Source: a virus
DNA: 31,170 nucleotides
Reading direction: 5' to 3' (one strand)
Virus record (IMG/VR): IMGVR_UViG_3300037346_000480
Span: 1 to 31,170 of that record
Numbering within the stretch: the stretch's first letter is position 1; each line of letters begins with the position of its first letter. This document shows, piece by piece, positions 1 through 8,296 of the stretch. The notes beneath the pieces were generated by a model that did no database searches, was not told the DNA's origin, and was given only the letters and a program-made list of their open reading frames with translations. Both the position numbers and the translations under genes were made by a program.

Positions 1-560
1 CCTGGACACCAGTGTCGCCAATATCACCCTGAATACCAGTTGCACCGATTTCACCCTGAATACCTTGAATACCCTGGACACCAGTGTCGCCAGTAGGACC
101 CTGAATACCAGTTGCACCGATTTCACCCTGAATACCTTGGATACCCTGGACACCAGTGTCGCCAGTAGGACCCTGAATACCTTGGATACCCTGAATACCA
201 GTGTCGCCAATACCACCCTGAGGACCAATTTCACCCTGAATACCAGGTTCACCTTGAATACCCTGGACACCAGTGTCGCCAATAGCACCTTGGATACCCT
301 GAATACCCTGAATACCCTGGTCACCAGTAACACCCTGGACACCAGTGTCGCCAGTAGGACCCTGAATACCTTGGATACCCTGAATACCAGTGTCGCCAAT
401 ATCACCCTGAATACCAGTTGCACCGATTTCACCCTGAATACCTTGAATACCCTGGACACCAGTGTCGCCAATATCACCCTGAATACCAGTTGCACCGATT
501 TCACCCTGAATACCTTGAATACCCTGGACACCAGTGTCGCCAGTAGGACCCTGAATACCA
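1..560. repeat. Higher-order tandem repeats inside collagen gene
   Basis: A near-identical stretch beginning cctggacaccagtgtcgcca recurs at about 1, 73, 145, 262, 334, 451 and 523. The spacings are 72, 72, 117, 72, 117 and 72 bases, all multiples of 9 (one Gly-X-Y codon triplet). This keeps both reading frame and collagen register and points to expansion by slippage or unequal recombination. Confidence 0.85.
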
Positions 561-844
561 GTTGCACCGATTTCACCTTGGATTCCGGTCTCACCTTGAA
601 TTCCGATCTCACCCTGAACACCTTGAATTCCGATCTCACCTTGAATACCTTGGATCCCCTGGGCTCCAGTATCACCTAAGGCTCCTTGATCACCTGTTAA
701 TCCGATTAGCCCTTGTGGTCCAGTAGGACCTTCAGTGGCAGAATTAGTTACTGCATTCCAGGTAGAGCCAGTCCAAATCCAGGTATAGTCTCCAACGGTA
801 TAAGTCTCGCTCACTGCTGGGTCATTCGGGAAATTAACTGACAT
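1..844 (-). CDS. Collagen-like tail fibre protein, C-terminus cut by window edge
   Basis: The frame is open from an ATG at 844 to the left edge, so at least 281 residues are present and the C-terminus is missing. The first ~35 residues ([20 protein letters not shown] and a WIWTGSTWN stretch) form a short adaptor also found at the start of the fibre at 15387-16247. After it comes an almost uninterrupted Gly-X-Y collagen-like region rich in GIQGE, GDTGVQG and GATG triplets. Collagen-like regions of this sort form trimeric triple helices in phage fibres (known for the type). The ATG overlaps the stop of the upstream collagen gene as TAATG, so the two are probably translationally coupled. The Gly-X-Y region carries DNA-level tandem repeats. 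Its receptor-binding end, if any, lies outside the window. Sure of the collagen-like nature; role as fibre is inferred from context. Confidence 0.85.
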   Translation of the reverse strand, partial: MSVNFPNDPAVSETYTVGDYTWIWTGSTWNAVTNSATEGPTGPQGLIGLTGDQGALGDTGAQGIQGIQGEIGIQGVQGEIGIQGETGIQGEIGATGIQGPTGDTGVQGIQGIQGEIGATGIQGDIGDTGVQGIQGIQGEIGATGIQGDIGDTGIQGIQGIQGPTGDTGVQGVTGDQGIQGIQGIQGAIGDTGVQGIQGEPGIQGEIGPQGGIGDTGIQGIQGIQGPTGDTGVQGIQGIQGEIGATGIQGPTGDTGVQGIQGIQGEIGATGIQGDIGDTGVQ

Positions 845-2952
845 TATGGGGTTCCTCCATCAACTTGATTTTGCGCTTCCCACAAGCCGATGGCTGTGTT
901 GTAGACAGCCAGTGACCCGTCTTGTAGATTTGTTGTAGGTAGTCCAGCGCCTGATGCACCAGTAGCACCGGTTGGCCCCACTACAGTGCTATCAGCACCG
1001 GTTTCACCCTGAGTACCCTGGGGCCCAGTGTCACCAGTAGCACCGGTTGGCCCCACTACAGTGCTATCAGCACCGGTTTCACCCTGAGTACCCTGGGGCC
1101 CAGTGTCACCAGTAGCACCGGTTGGCCCCACTACAGTGCTATCAGCACCGGTATCGCCTGTTGGGCCTACAAAGCTATATACGTCCCAATAGGTCCCAAT
1201 CGCAGAACCAGTCGGTACAACAGCGTCATTGGTTGCGATGCAAATGTAATACACGCCAAGGTAAACAATAATTTCGCCGGGGACATACTCAAGCGTACCA
1301 ACGCGTGTATCCGAGTATTCAAAACCCGCTATCCCTTGAGGGCCTGTTGCACCCTGAACACCCTGGTCTCCCTGAATACCCTGAATACCAGTGTCACCAG
1401 TAATACCCTGGATGCCCTGTTCACCTTGAATACCCTGAATACCTTGAGTACCCTGGGGCCCAGTTGGTCCTTCAATACCCTGGTCACCCTGTGGCCCGGT
1501 TGGGCCTTGAGGAACCGTGAAGTCTATGGTCTGGTTTGGGGACTGTCCAGATATTGCAACCTCTGCAGTACCACCGGGTAAGGCGGTAGAGACACTACCA
1601 ACTGTCAGCTCGTTACTCGCACCAGTTGGACCTAGAGCTCCGGTTGGGCCAGTAACTCCCTGAACTCCTTGAACCCCCTGCTCACCCTGTGGTCCGGTAA
1701 TACCTTGGAATCCTTGTACCCCCTGAGGCCCGACAATCTGGCCTGCATCAGTCCAGGTTTCTGCACCGTCTGAGACGTAAAGGTTCCCGTCAGCATCAAC
1801 AATATATGCATCATTGCTTGCTGCTCCACCTGGCAAACTGGCAACATCAGCAACTGATCCAACAAAATTAATATTGGTACCCTGTGGCCCAATTGGCCCT
1901 AAGCCGCCAGTGGGGCCGGTAGGGCCTGTTGGACCAATTCGGTTGGCGTTAACCTCAATCCAATTAGAATCGTAATATATATAAAATCTAGTGTTTACAT
2001 CATCAAACCATGTATCTCCCTCTTCAGGATCTACTGGAGGACTGGAAGAGACATAGTAGCTACCATCAGGCCCTGTAGCCCCCGTCGGTCCAAGCGAACC
2101 TGTCGGACCAGTCTGCCCTGTTAGTCCCGTAGAGCCCTGCGGACCTGTTAGACCAGTAGCCCCCTGTGGACCTGTGGGACCAGTTGAACCTTTCGGACCT
2201 GTTATTGATAGACCCGAGATACCTTGTGGTCCAGTTGAACCGAGTGCTCCCTGAGCTCCTTGCTGTCCAAGGGCACCAGTTGGTCCAGTAATACTTAGAC
2301 CTGAGATACCAGTTGCACCTGTAGGCCCGCTGGGGCCTGCTGCTCCGCTCGCACCAGTAGCGCCAGCCTGTCCATTGGTACCATTCTGCCCGCTTGCGCC
2401 AGTAGCACCAGTAGCACCAGTAGCCCCAGTTGGACCAATGGAGCCAGAGCTTCCAGCCGACCCTGCTGCTCCGCTCGCACCAGTAGCGCCAGTTGGTCCA
2501 GTAATACTTAGACCTGAGGTCCCCTGAATCCCAGTCGGTCCAGTTGCTCCCTTTTGTCCGGTTGCTCCTACTGCACCGGTAGGACCCGTGATAGAAAGAC
2601 CAGAAATACCTGTAGCACCAGTAGCACCAATGCTGCCCGTAGGTCCAGTTAGGCCATTAACTCCATTAACTCCTGATGCCCCCGTTGGGCCCGTGACGCC
2701 GGTTGCGCCAGTAGCACCAGTAGCACCAGTTGCTCCAATTGGGCCTACTATGGTACTATCAGCACCAGTTGATCCAGTAGCACCAGTCGCCCCGGTTGCA
2801 CCAGTTGGACCTTCTACAGCACTATCAGCACCAGCAGCACCGGTTGGTCCTGTAGGACCCCCAGCGGGACCAGCCGCACCAGTTGGCCCGGCTGGACCTT
2901 GAGGACCAGGCCCCTTAACATCTACAAATGCGAAATTGTCGGAGAGTGCCAT
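844..2952 (-). CDS. Collagen-like fibre protein with small inserted modules
   Basis: 702 residues. Three Gly-X-Y regions dominated by GPTGATG and GPQG are separated by small non-collagen modules. A module near residues 300-340 has the pattern EGDTWFDDV...[12 protein letters not shown], a WF/YYD motif also present in the 1091-aa fibre at 19626. A second, near residues 355-400, contains [18 protein letters not shown] third, near 540-595, contains [17 protein letters not shown] and resembles the small aromatic carbohydrate-binding-like modules of phage fibres. Collagen regions are interrupted by two recurring motifs, SGLSITGP (four copies) and GADS(T/A)(V/I)V. Prolines inside triplets sit in the X position, mostly followed by Thr or Gln, as in the GPT repeats of Bacillus anthracis BclA. 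The start ATG overlaps the preceding stop as TAATG. Likely a virion fibre and a plausible substrate of the neighbouring hydroxylases (inference). Confidence 0.9.
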   Translation of the reverse strand: MALSDNFAFVDVKGPGPQGPAGPTGAAGPAGGPTGPTGAAGADSAVEGPTGATGATGATGSTGADSTIVGPIGATGATGATGATGVTGPTGASGVNGVNGLTGPTGSIGATGATGISGLSITGPTGAVGATGQKGATGPTGIQGTSGLSITGPTGATGASGAAGSAGSSGSIGPTGATGATGATGASGQNGTNGQAGATGASGAAGPSGPTGATGISGLSITGPTGALGQQGAQGALGSTGPQGISGLSITGPKGSTGPTGPQGATGLTGPQGSTGLTGQTGPTGSLGPTGATGPDGSYYVSSSPPVDPEEGDTWFDDVNTRFYIYYDSNWIEVNANRIGPTGPTGPTGGLGPIGPQGTNINFVGSVADVASLPGGAASNDAYIVDADGNLYVSDGAETWTDAGQIVGPQGVQGFQGITGPQGEQGVQGVQGVTGPTGALGPTGASNELTVGSVSTALPGGTAEVAISGQSPNQTIDFTVPQGPTGPQGDQGIEGPTGPQGTQGIQGIQGEQGIQGITGDTGIQGIQGDQGVQGATGPQGIAGFEYSDTRVGTLEYVPGEIIVYLGVYYICIATNDAVVPTGSAIGTYWDVYSFVGPTGDTGADSTVVGPTGATGDTGPQGTQGETGADSTVVGPTGATGDTGPQGTQGETGADSTVVGPTGATGASGAGLPTTNLQDGSLAVYNTAIGLWEAQNQVDGGTP
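961..1172. repeat. 75-bp direct repeat, about 2.8 copies
   Basis: The sequence starting agtagcaccggttggcccca recurs at 961, 1036 and 1111 with essentially no changes over the first two 75-bp units. It encodes a 25-residue block of [10 protein letters not shown] plus PQGTQGETG plus the ADSTVV interruption. Identity at DNA level, including third codon positions, suggests recent duplication. Confidence 0.9.
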
Positions 2953-3335
2953 TACTTAGTTACCTCTGCTCTTACAATAAACTTACCTTGAATAATTCTT
3001 GTAGTTTCGCCAGCATTCTCTGACTCCACCTCTATATCGTAAACATACTTATCTGGAGCAATCTCTGCCATTTCCATAGGCCGGATAAGTAGAGTTACAG
3101 TTCCAGCATTTCCGTTTACCACAAGACTGCCATCTGCATCTTCAGTTCTGTACTCGGCAATAATTATCAGACCTGGATCTTGGGTAGTCAGGTCCCGGCC
3201 CCTAACTTGCATTCTTGCACTGTACCCCGTCAGATTTAACGCTTTTTTAGCAGAGTTTTTTACTGTAAAGACTTGATGCACAGTGGAGCCCTGATCCGTT
3301 ATAAGATCATAAATATTGCCGCGTACAGCTCTCAT
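2952..3335 (-). CDS. Small Ig-like fibre/baseplate-associated protein
   Basis: 127 residues, predicted all-beta with no membrane segment. It has the pattern [14 protein letters not shown], then [11 protein letters not shown], then DKYVYDIEV and a C-terminal [13 protein letters not shown]. This pattern is common in small proteins coded just before tail-fibre genes in phages and prophages. I do not know an experimentally defined function; an Ig-like fold that docks a fibre is my inference. A clear paralogue sits at 27067-27429, also directly upstream of a collagen-like gene and joined to it by the same TAATG overlap. The ATG at 3335 is preceded by AAGGAC at a workable distance. Confidence 0.75.
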   Translation of the reverse strand: MRAVRGNIYDLITDQGSTVHQVFTVKNSAKKALNLTGYSARMQVRGRDLTTQDPGLIIIAEYRTEDADGSLVVNGNAGTVTLLIRPMEMAEIAPDKYVYDIEVESENAGETTRIIQGKFIVRAEVTK

Positions 3336-3435
3336 GAGATTTGGTCCTTATTAGTTATACAACTAGTCTCTATAATTTTACCCTAGAAAAGTTATATTTA
3401 GTTTAACCGCCCCGCAAGTGTAGTAGAATGAGGAC
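3336..3435. promoter_or_regulatory. Divergent intergenic region with candidate promoters
   Basis: This 100-bp gap separates the leftward structural block from the rightward oxygenase gene. On the plus strand TATAAT at 3371-3376 has TTATTA 17 bases upstream. A second plus-strand hexamer, TAGAAT at 3424-3429, lies exactly six bases before the ATG at 3436, the spacing of leaderless promoters common in actinobacteria. On the minus strand TAAAAT and TATAAC hexamers lie before the gene at 3335 but without good -35 partners. All assignments are weak. Confidence 0.35.
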
Positions 3436-4005
3436 ATGTTTGAACAACCGTTCGGTAAAAACTTGGAAATTTACTGCTATAGGAACTTTCTAGTAGCAGA
3501 GGATCTTTTATACTTAGACGAAAAAATACGTGAAGCTAATGATATGGATCTCTGGGCGGGCGAATCCGGGAACACTATAGATAGTGGAAATTGGACCAAC
3601 AGGAACTTATTTCTTGACAAGTCAGATGAAATAGTAGCTATTGAGGAAAAGATTGCACTATCTTATAACAATAGCATCTTCCCCATACCCCCTTTAAAGC
3701 AGCAGGAAGTTTTTAGAGGAGTAGGTCCAATAAACAGGACTAAAATCGGGCAGGGATTGTCTGTTCACAATGATCTCGGGCCACCTGAGATGAATTTGCC
3801 AGTCGCCCACGGGCTTATCCTGTACTTGAATGAAGACTTTGAAGGTGGTGAGCTTTACTACCCTAACTTGGATATAGAGATCTCCCCGGAACGTGGTATG
3901 CTAGTCGCACATTCGGCTAAAGACCTATATTCTCATGGGGTAAAAGAGGTTACTTCCGGGATTAGATACGGATTAACTATGTTTATGGATTTTACAACTA
4001 CCTGA
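3436..4005 (+). CDS. P4H-like 2OG/Fe(II) oxygenase, lone plus-strand copy
   Basis: 189 residues. The double-stranded beta-helix core is recognisable: the iron-binding HxD is H111-N-D113, the distal histidine is H167 in SHGV, and the 2-oxoglutarate-binding arginine is R177 in SGIRYGL. Between them lies LILYLNEDFEGGELYYP, the signature of prolyl-4-hydroxylase-type enzymes, which hydroxylate proline using O2 and 2-oxoglutarate. All catalytic residues are present. It is the only gene of the island on the plus strand and its 3' end overlaps the convergent oxygenase gene by 8 bp. The ATG follows GAGGAC with almost no spacer, so initiation may be leaderless or poor. Substrate unknown; the collagen-like proteins next door are the obvious candidates. 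Confidence 0.88.
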   Translation: MFEQPFGKNLEIYCYRNFLVAEDLLYLDEKIREANDMDLWAGESGNTIDSGNWTNRNLFLDKSDEIVAIEEKIALSYNNSIFPIPPLKQQEVFRGVGPINRTKIGQGLSVHNDLGPPEMNLPVAHGLILYLNEDFEGGELYYPNLDIEISPERGMLVAHSAKDLYSHGVKEVTSGIRYGLTMFMDFTTT

Positions 4006-4600
4006 CCCAAAAAACGGGCGACATATACTTAACCCCAGAGATAATCTTCAAAGACTGATGGAAAAACGGCTCGACAGAAGGAAAAATAACAATGCTTCCT
4101 TGTTCTGGTTTTATGCTTACTCCTTGAACTGGAAACTCTAGCTCGCCACCCTCGTATGTATCATTGAGATACAAAACTCCGGACATTACTGGCACTGTGA
4201 TTTGTCCAGGATAAACGTCCACATGGGAGCCCATCGAAGCCCCTAGATTATATTTGGAGATACTCAGAGGGGACGGGGTAAAGTACTCTAAATCATTTTC
4301 AACGCAGTAGTGTCGTCCAGTAATGTCTAATGCGTTAGTGAGACTTTTATAAATAGTAATTACACTGTCAGAGCTAGTATTTAACCGTCTGGCATCTACT
4401 TGCTTTTGTTCTCCAAAAGTGTAGCCATCATTATCAGAGGCGGTCCACTTTTTCCAAGGTAATATTGCATCTGAGGAGGTCAGTACTGAGTTGGTGGACT
4501 CTAATAGAGATACTATCTCGGAGGGTCTGTCTACAGCACCCCTGTAGTAGAAAATCTTTTCTGCATAACGTTGTACATCTTTTAAATTTAGACTAGACAT
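3998..4600 (-). CDS. P4H-like 2OG/Fe(II) oxygenase
   Basis: 200 residues when started at the ATG at 4600 (MSSLNLKDVQ). I prefer this to the ATG at 4654 because AAGGAAAC lies just upstream and the overlap with the preceding gene falls to 8 bp. Iron ligands are H126-V-D128 and H181 (FFHQS). The 2OG-binding position is Lys191 (SGVKY) instead of Arg, as seen in many P4Hs. VLYLNDTYEGGELEFP is the family signature. Last gene of the leftward oxygenase run; it ends tail-to-tail with the plus-strand oxygenase. Substrate unknown. Confidence 0.88.
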   Translation of the reverse strand: MSSLNLKDVQRYAEKIFYYRGAVDRPSEIVSLLESTNSVLTSSDAILPWKKWTASDNDGYTFGEQKQVDARRLNTSSDSVITIYKSLTNALDITGRHYCVENDLEYFTPSPLSISKYNLGASMGSHVDVYPGQITVPVMSGVLYLNDTYEGGELEFPVQGVSIKPEQGSIVIFPSVEPFFHQSLKIISGVKYMSPVFWVR

Positions 4601-5297
4601 CGCTGTTTCCTTGGTGCCACAAGGCTTTTTGCTCTGTCTGAAGAATCCTTTCAAAAGCTATTTCAGCATTTCTAGCTGCAAGATCTTCCTCTGAGTATAC
4701 GGAATCCGCGTAGTCCCAGAAGCCGACAACAGTGTACCTAGACCCATCAATAATTTCTTCAACTTTATGCACATTATTGATGCCACCTGGAAACGCAATT
4801 AAGCTACCTTGAGGAAGTTTTACAGTCAGCTCATGGTCACGAAACACCAACTCACCGCCAGTATAATTGTCATTTAGGTATAGTATACTGGCAAACTTAT
4901 TATCACTCCACGCTGTAGGCTTACCCTCTAGGTCAGAATTGTCCGAATGCCATCTAGCAAATGAGCCTGTTGGCCAAGCCTGAGCATGCGTTGAGTTAGT
5001 TATGACTTCCCTAGAAAATGCTTGTTCGATGGCAGACTTAACTTGCAACCTGAGCCACTCAAAGTAGTTTGGATTCCTATCTTCTAGGTTAGATCGCTTT
5101 AGCGCCTCTTCACTCGATACCAGGGCCATCCCCTTGGAGTCATAGAAGCAAGTCTGCATCCAATGACCCTCTGCTGTGCCCTGGTCTTCAAAAAAGTCTA
5201 TAACCTGCTGGCACTGTTCCGTGTCCATAAATCCTGGGAAAACAGCTACGTCATCCTTCAACCAGATAATTTCCTTTATGTCTGTTATTGGGTTCAT
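4593..5297 (-). CDS. P4H-like 2OG/Fe(II) oxygenase (HSDNSD subgroup)
   Basis: 234 residues. Iron ligands H117-S-D119 in RWHSDNSD and H177 in NVHKVEE; 2OG-binding R187 in GSRYTVVGFWDYAD. The ILYLNDNYTGGELVF signature is intact. It belongs to a subgroup with the genes at 6153, 6878 and 7613. These share NTSHAQ-type sequence before the first ligand, the HSDNSD motif, and a charged helical C-terminal tail starting YSEE. The ATG at 5297 follows TAGGAG at good distance. A weak promoter (TTGAGT, 19-bp spacer, TATAAT) lies just upstream, so this gene and the next may form their own transcript. Confidence 0.88.
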   Translation of the reverse strand: MNPITDIKEIIWLKDDVAVFPGFMDTEQCQQVIDFFEDQGTAEGHWMQTCFYDSKGMALVSSEEALKRSNLEDRNPNYFEWLRLQVKSAIEQAFSREVITNSTHAQAWPTGSFARWHSDNSDLEGKPTAWSDNKFASILYLNDNYTGGELVFRDHELTVKLPQGSLIAFPGGINNVHKVEEIIDGSRYTVVGFWDYADSVYSEEDLAARNAEIAFERILQTEQKALWHQGNSDV

Positions 5298-5332
5298 GCT
5301 TAACTCCTAATTATTAAAATGTCTCAATATCA

Positions 5333-5363
5333 ATTATAAACTACAGGACTACGGCCTACTCAA
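5333..5363 (-). promoter_or_regulatory. Weak candidate promoter before gene at 5297
   Basis: On the minus strand TTGAGT (5363-5358) and TATAAT (5338-5333) are separated by 19 bp, longer than the usual 17. They lie in the only sizeable gap (58 bp) within the leftward oxygenase run. The leader to the ATG would be about 30 bases. Confidence 0.3.
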
Positions 5364-6162
5364 CGGATGGGGTGCCCTGGATGTGTTGCTTTTCACGATC
5401 TTTTTCCATTTCGGTCCATAGTTCCTCACCATGCTCAGATTCTCCGGCCAACCAGGCTGGAGTCCCTGGGAAGTGCTCTAACCAGAAGTTTCGTATGAAC
5501 CAGCGGTCGCCTAACTTTATGTTCTTAACTCCGTGATAGAAAGGTTGCGTTGAGGGGAAGATCAAGATGTCGCCCGCAGTCGGCTTATAGTCAAATCTAA
5601 TGTCATTACTATTATCAGCTCCAGGCTGCCTAACGATAAACGAGAGTTCGCCCCCTTCGTAGTCATCATTAAGATACATGGTACAAGTCAATTTAAACTT
5701 AAACCCTCGAGCTTCTGCTTTTTCCAGCTGATAATCAGTATGATAATTCATTGACATTACATCCGAAACTCCACCGTTCTCCCTATAAACGCAGAGTGAG
5801 GGCGACTGATGCATCCAATTGTCTAGATCAAAACCAGTGTCTTCCAAGTAAATTTTAGTAGCCTCATAGCAGTAGCGCTCAATTTGAGTGTTTATGGTTT
5901 TATGACTAATTTCCATGGATGACAGATGAGTCTCCCACTCTTCTGGGGTCGGAAACTCGTCCCAAACTTTGTCTCCGCCGTTGATTGAGTCATTAATTTG
6001 ACCAAACACCCACCAATCGCGCCAGTCTGGAAGTTTTTTAATTGAAGATAATAGGCTATCAGGAGCTTCGATTCCAGACCTAAATACCCAAACTTCGGGA
6101 TGAAGCTTCTCTAGGCGACCGTCCTTAAGCCTACTTTGGATGTTCCCTGGTGTTAGCTCCAT
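5356..6162 (-). CDS. P4H-like 2OG/Fe(II) oxygenase, long form
   Basis: 268 residues, the longest canonical member here, with a ~60-residue N-terminal extension and a C-terminal acidic tail. Iron ligands H141-T-D143 (NYHTDYQ) and H210 (FYHGVKN); 2OG-binding R220 (GDRWFIRNFW). TMYLNDDYEGGELSF is the signature, and the following insert (residues ~176-190) is longer than in its neighbours. The ATG at 6162 overlaps the end of the preceding gene by 10 bp, and the ribosome-binding site AAAGGAG is encoded within the last codons of that gene, so translation is probably coupled. Substrate unknown. Confidence 0.88.
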   Translation of the reverse strand: MELTPGNIQSRLKDGRLEKLHPEVWVFRSGIEAPDSLLSSIKKLPDWRDWWVFGQINDSINGGDKVWDEFPTPEEWETHLSSMEISHKTINTQIERYCYEATKIYLEDTGFDLDNWMHQSPSLCVYRENGGVSDVMSMNYHTDYQLEKAEARGFKFKLTCTMYLNDDYEGGELSFIVRQPGADNSNDIRFDYKPTAGDILIFPSTQPFYHGVKNIKLGDRWFIRNFWLEHFPGTPAWLAGESEHGEELWTEMEKDREKQHIQGTPSVE

Positions 6163-6887
6163 GTCTCTCCTTTATCCCAAGCGGTTCTCTGCTCTAACTG
6201 CTCTTCTCGTACTCTTGTAAATTCTACAGCCCACTGGGCTTTGCGCTCTTCAGTGTACTCTGCCTCTTCAAAATCCCAAAAAGACACCATAGTATAGCGC
6301 TGACCTTTTGTGATCTCTCTCACGCCGTGAATATTCTCTATGCCACCCGGGAAAACATAGTAAGAGCAGGAGTTTGGTTTTATTTCAATACCGTGATCGT
6401 CAAAAAATAGCTCCCCGCCCTCGTAATCCTCATTCAGGTACAGGATCCCAACATATTTGTTTATCTCAAAGGCTGTAGGATTCCCATCAAAGTCTGAATT
6501 ATCTGAGTGGGGGGAAGCAAAACCCCCCACATCCCACTTCTGCGCGTGAGATGTGTTAGGTCTAACTGGCCTATCAAAGATAGATGAGACACAATATTTG
6601 TACTGCTCTCTGAGGCTCTCAAAGAAATTCTCTTCCAGCCCGCACTCTTTAAACAGTGGGTCATTGGGTGGGAGACCCATACCTTTAGAGTTGTAGAACG
6701 CAATGTCACCCCAAAGGTCATCTGAAACTAAATTAAAGTACTTAACCATGCCTCTAGCAAGTTCCGGGGTCACAAAATTTGGAACTTCAATTATCCTATT
6801 TCTGGTCACACCGAGTTGGCTATTGGTGATTGGCTCATCCAAGAATGAGATGTAAGTTGATTCATCTAGATTACCGATTACGCCCAT
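6153..6887 (-). CDS. P4H-like 2OG/Fe(II) oxygenase (HSDNSD subgroup, duplicate A)
   Basis: 244 residues from the ATG at 6887 (MGVIGNLDES). An ATG at 6905 would add six residues, but AAAGGGAAAC sits ideally before 6887. Iron ligands H127-S-D129 (SPHSDNSDFDG) and H187 (NIHGVRE); 2OG-binding R197 (GQRYTMVSFWDF). Very close to the next upstream gene (6878-7609): both share WGD(I/V)AFYNS(K/S)GMG, NTSHAQKW, HSDNSDFDGNPT and FEINKYVGILYLN, with long identical DNA runs. A recent tandem duplicate. The C-terminal WDKGETWS codons double as the ribosome-binding site of the downstream gene. Confidence 0.9.
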   Translation of the reverse strand: MGVIGNLDESTYISFLDEPITNSQLGVTRNRIIEVPNFVTPELARGMVKYFNLVSDDLWGDIAFYNSKGMGLPPNDPLFKECGLEENFFESLREQYKYCVSSIFDRPVRPNTSHAQKWDVGGFASPHSDNSDFDGNPTAFEINKYVGILYLNEDYEGGELFFDDHGIEIKPNSCSYYVFPGGIENIHGVREITKGQRYTMVSFWDFEEAEYTEERKAQWAVEFTRVREEQLEQRTAWDKGETWS

Positions 6888-7609
6888 TTGTTTCCCTTTG
6901 CCCATTCCTGTTTGGCTGTGTCTTTCTCTTGCTCAACAATCTCGAGCTCTGCTTCCCATTGTTGCTGTCTCTCTTCCGAGTATACTGCATCTGCAAAGTC
7001 CCAAAAAGATACCATGGTATATCTAGTGCCAGACATGATCTCAGATACGCCGTGTATGTTCTCAACCCCTCCTGGAAACACAATGTAAGATCCAGCAGCT
7101 GGAGAGATGCTTAAAGTTGGGGTGTTTATATCCTCTTGAGTTGTGAAATACAGCTCCCCGCCGTCATAATCATCGTTAAGGTACAGAATTCCAACATATT
7201 TGTTTATCTCGAAAGAAGTTGGGTTCCCATCAAAGTCTGAATTATCCGAATGTGGGGTTGCAAAACCTCCAGTGATCCATTTCTGCGCGTGAGATGTGTT
7301 AGGTCTGACGTCTCGTCCGAAGACCGAGGCAACTGACTCCTTAAACCTAGTATTTAAATTACTAAAAAAGTCTGAGTCTAACCCAGCAGAAGCAAGGCTG
7401 GTAGCATCGGGATTTATGCCCATGCCGCTTGAGTTATAGAAGGCAACATCCCCCCAGAGTTGACTATTAATTTCAAAAAAGTTGGTAATTTTTTTGCAAG
7501 TCTCTAGGTCAACAAATTTAGGGAACTCTACTATTCTATTTTGAGTAACACCTATCTTGCTCAGCGGGGCTGGTTCATCTCGATATATAATAGGATCTAA
7601 GGCTGCCAT
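6878..7609 (-). CDS. P4H-like 2OG/Fe(II) oxygenase (HSDNSD subgroup, duplicate B)
   Basis: 243 residues. Iron ligands H120-S-D122 (TPHSDNSDFDG) and H186 (NIHGVSE); 2OG-binding R196 (GTRYTMVSFWDFAD). YLNDDYDGGELYF is the signature. Compared with duplicate A it has an insert (TTQEDINTPTL, ~156-166) in the loop after the signature strand. A loop there could change substrate access (inference). It starts 3 bp after the stop of the upstream oxygenase gene. The C-terminal WAKGNKWA codons contain the AAAGGG ribosome-binding site for the next gene. Confidence 0.9.
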   Translation of the reverse strand: MAALDPIIYRDEPAPLSKIGVTQNRIVEFPKFVDLETCKKITNFFEINSQLWGDVAFYNSSGMGINPDATSLASAGLDSDFFSNLNTRFKESVASVFGRDVRPNTSHAQKWITGGFATPHSDNSDFDGNPTSFEINKYVGILYLNDDYDGGELYFTTQEDINTPTLSISPAAGSYIVFPGGVENIHGVSEIMSGTRYTMVSFWDFADAVYSEERQQQWEAELEIVEQEKDTAKQEWAKGNKWA

Positions 7610-7612
7610 TAT

Positions 7613-8296
7613 CTAACCCTTAAGTACTTTGTCTTTGTCGATCCCAGAAACTTGCCACTCTTCATGTTGGCTGTCGTGGTCATCTTCGGCCTCCCTGAGC
7701 TCCTTATCTCGCTCTGCCCAGTAGCTGTCAGGGTACTCTGAGTCCGCATAATCAAATGAGGCAAGCATGGTCCATCTAGTCCCAGCGGTGACTTCGGTGA
7801 CTCCATGTATATTCTCATGCCCCACGTCAAAAACTATCATGCTCCCCGTTTTGGGTGCTATGTCTATTGGATGGTCTCTAAATACTAAGTTTCCGCCCTC
7901 ATAGTCATCGTTTAGGTAGACTATCGTAACAAGTTTGTTCTCTCGCCAGGCGTTAGGTGTGCCGTCCATCTCGGCGTTATCTGCGTGAAATCCTGCAAAA
8001 GCACCTGTAAGCCACTTATGAGCACTCAAACTCAGGTTGCGAAGATCTCGGCTAAAGACATCCTCTGCGTGGACCTGGAGCTTCAACCTTAAGGTCTTCA
8101 TAAACTCTTCGTCTATATACTCATGAGTACTCAACTTGGCCGGGGTATCTGGACTCATGACTCTGGCATTGTAGAAGCAGGTCATTTCCCACTGGTCAGC
8201 GTGTTTCTCAAAGTAGTCAATTAGATCCTTTGACTCACTTTTGCTAAAAAAATTTAAGGTCTCTACAACATCAGGCTTATGGACTATGCGCTTCAC
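7613..8296 (-). CDS. P4H-like 2OG/Fe(II) oxygenase, GTG start
   Basis: 227 residues. The start is GTG at 8296, overlapping the upstream stop as GTGA and preceded by GGAGGCAAA, a strong ribosome-binding site. Iron ligands H104-A-D106 (GFHADNAEMDG) and H164 (NIHGVTE); 2OG-binding R174 (GTRWTMLASFDYAD). VYLNDDYEGGNLVF is a slightly altered signature (Asn for Glu). Related to the HSDNSD subgroup by its CFYNARVM and DYADSEYPD segments and charged tail, but more diverged. Confidence 0.88.
   Translation of the reverse strand: MKRIVHKPDVVETLNFFSKSESKDLIDYFEKHADQWEMTCFYNARVMSPDTPAKLSTHEYIDEEFMKTLRLKLQVHAEDVFSRDLRNLSLSAHKWLTGAFAGFHADNAEMDGTPNAWRENKLVTIVYLNDDYEGGNLVFRDHPIDIAPKTGSMIVFDVGHENIHGVTEVTAGTRWTMLASFDYADSEYPDSYWAERDKELREAEDDHDSQHEEWQVSGIDKDKVLKG

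Noticed and set aside
65-679. Plus-strand open frame of Thr/Leu/Asn-rich repeats
   Set aside because: It is the antisense shadow of the Gly-X-Y repeat; the repeating 9-base unit keeps all frames open. Same for 1336-1581, 2588-2902, 26030-26377 and 26820-27074.
1-700. CRISPR-like regular repeats
   Set aside because: Repeats are in-frame collagen codons without unique spacers of constant length.
4005-4030. Bidirectional terminator at the convergent oxygenase ends
   Set aside because: Stops overlap and no GC-rich stem with T-run is present; CCCAAAAAACGGG is too short a stem.
6830-7114. Plus-strand frames opposite the duplicated oxygenases
   Set aside because: Antisense to genes with intact catalytic motifs; no ribosome-binding site or family match.
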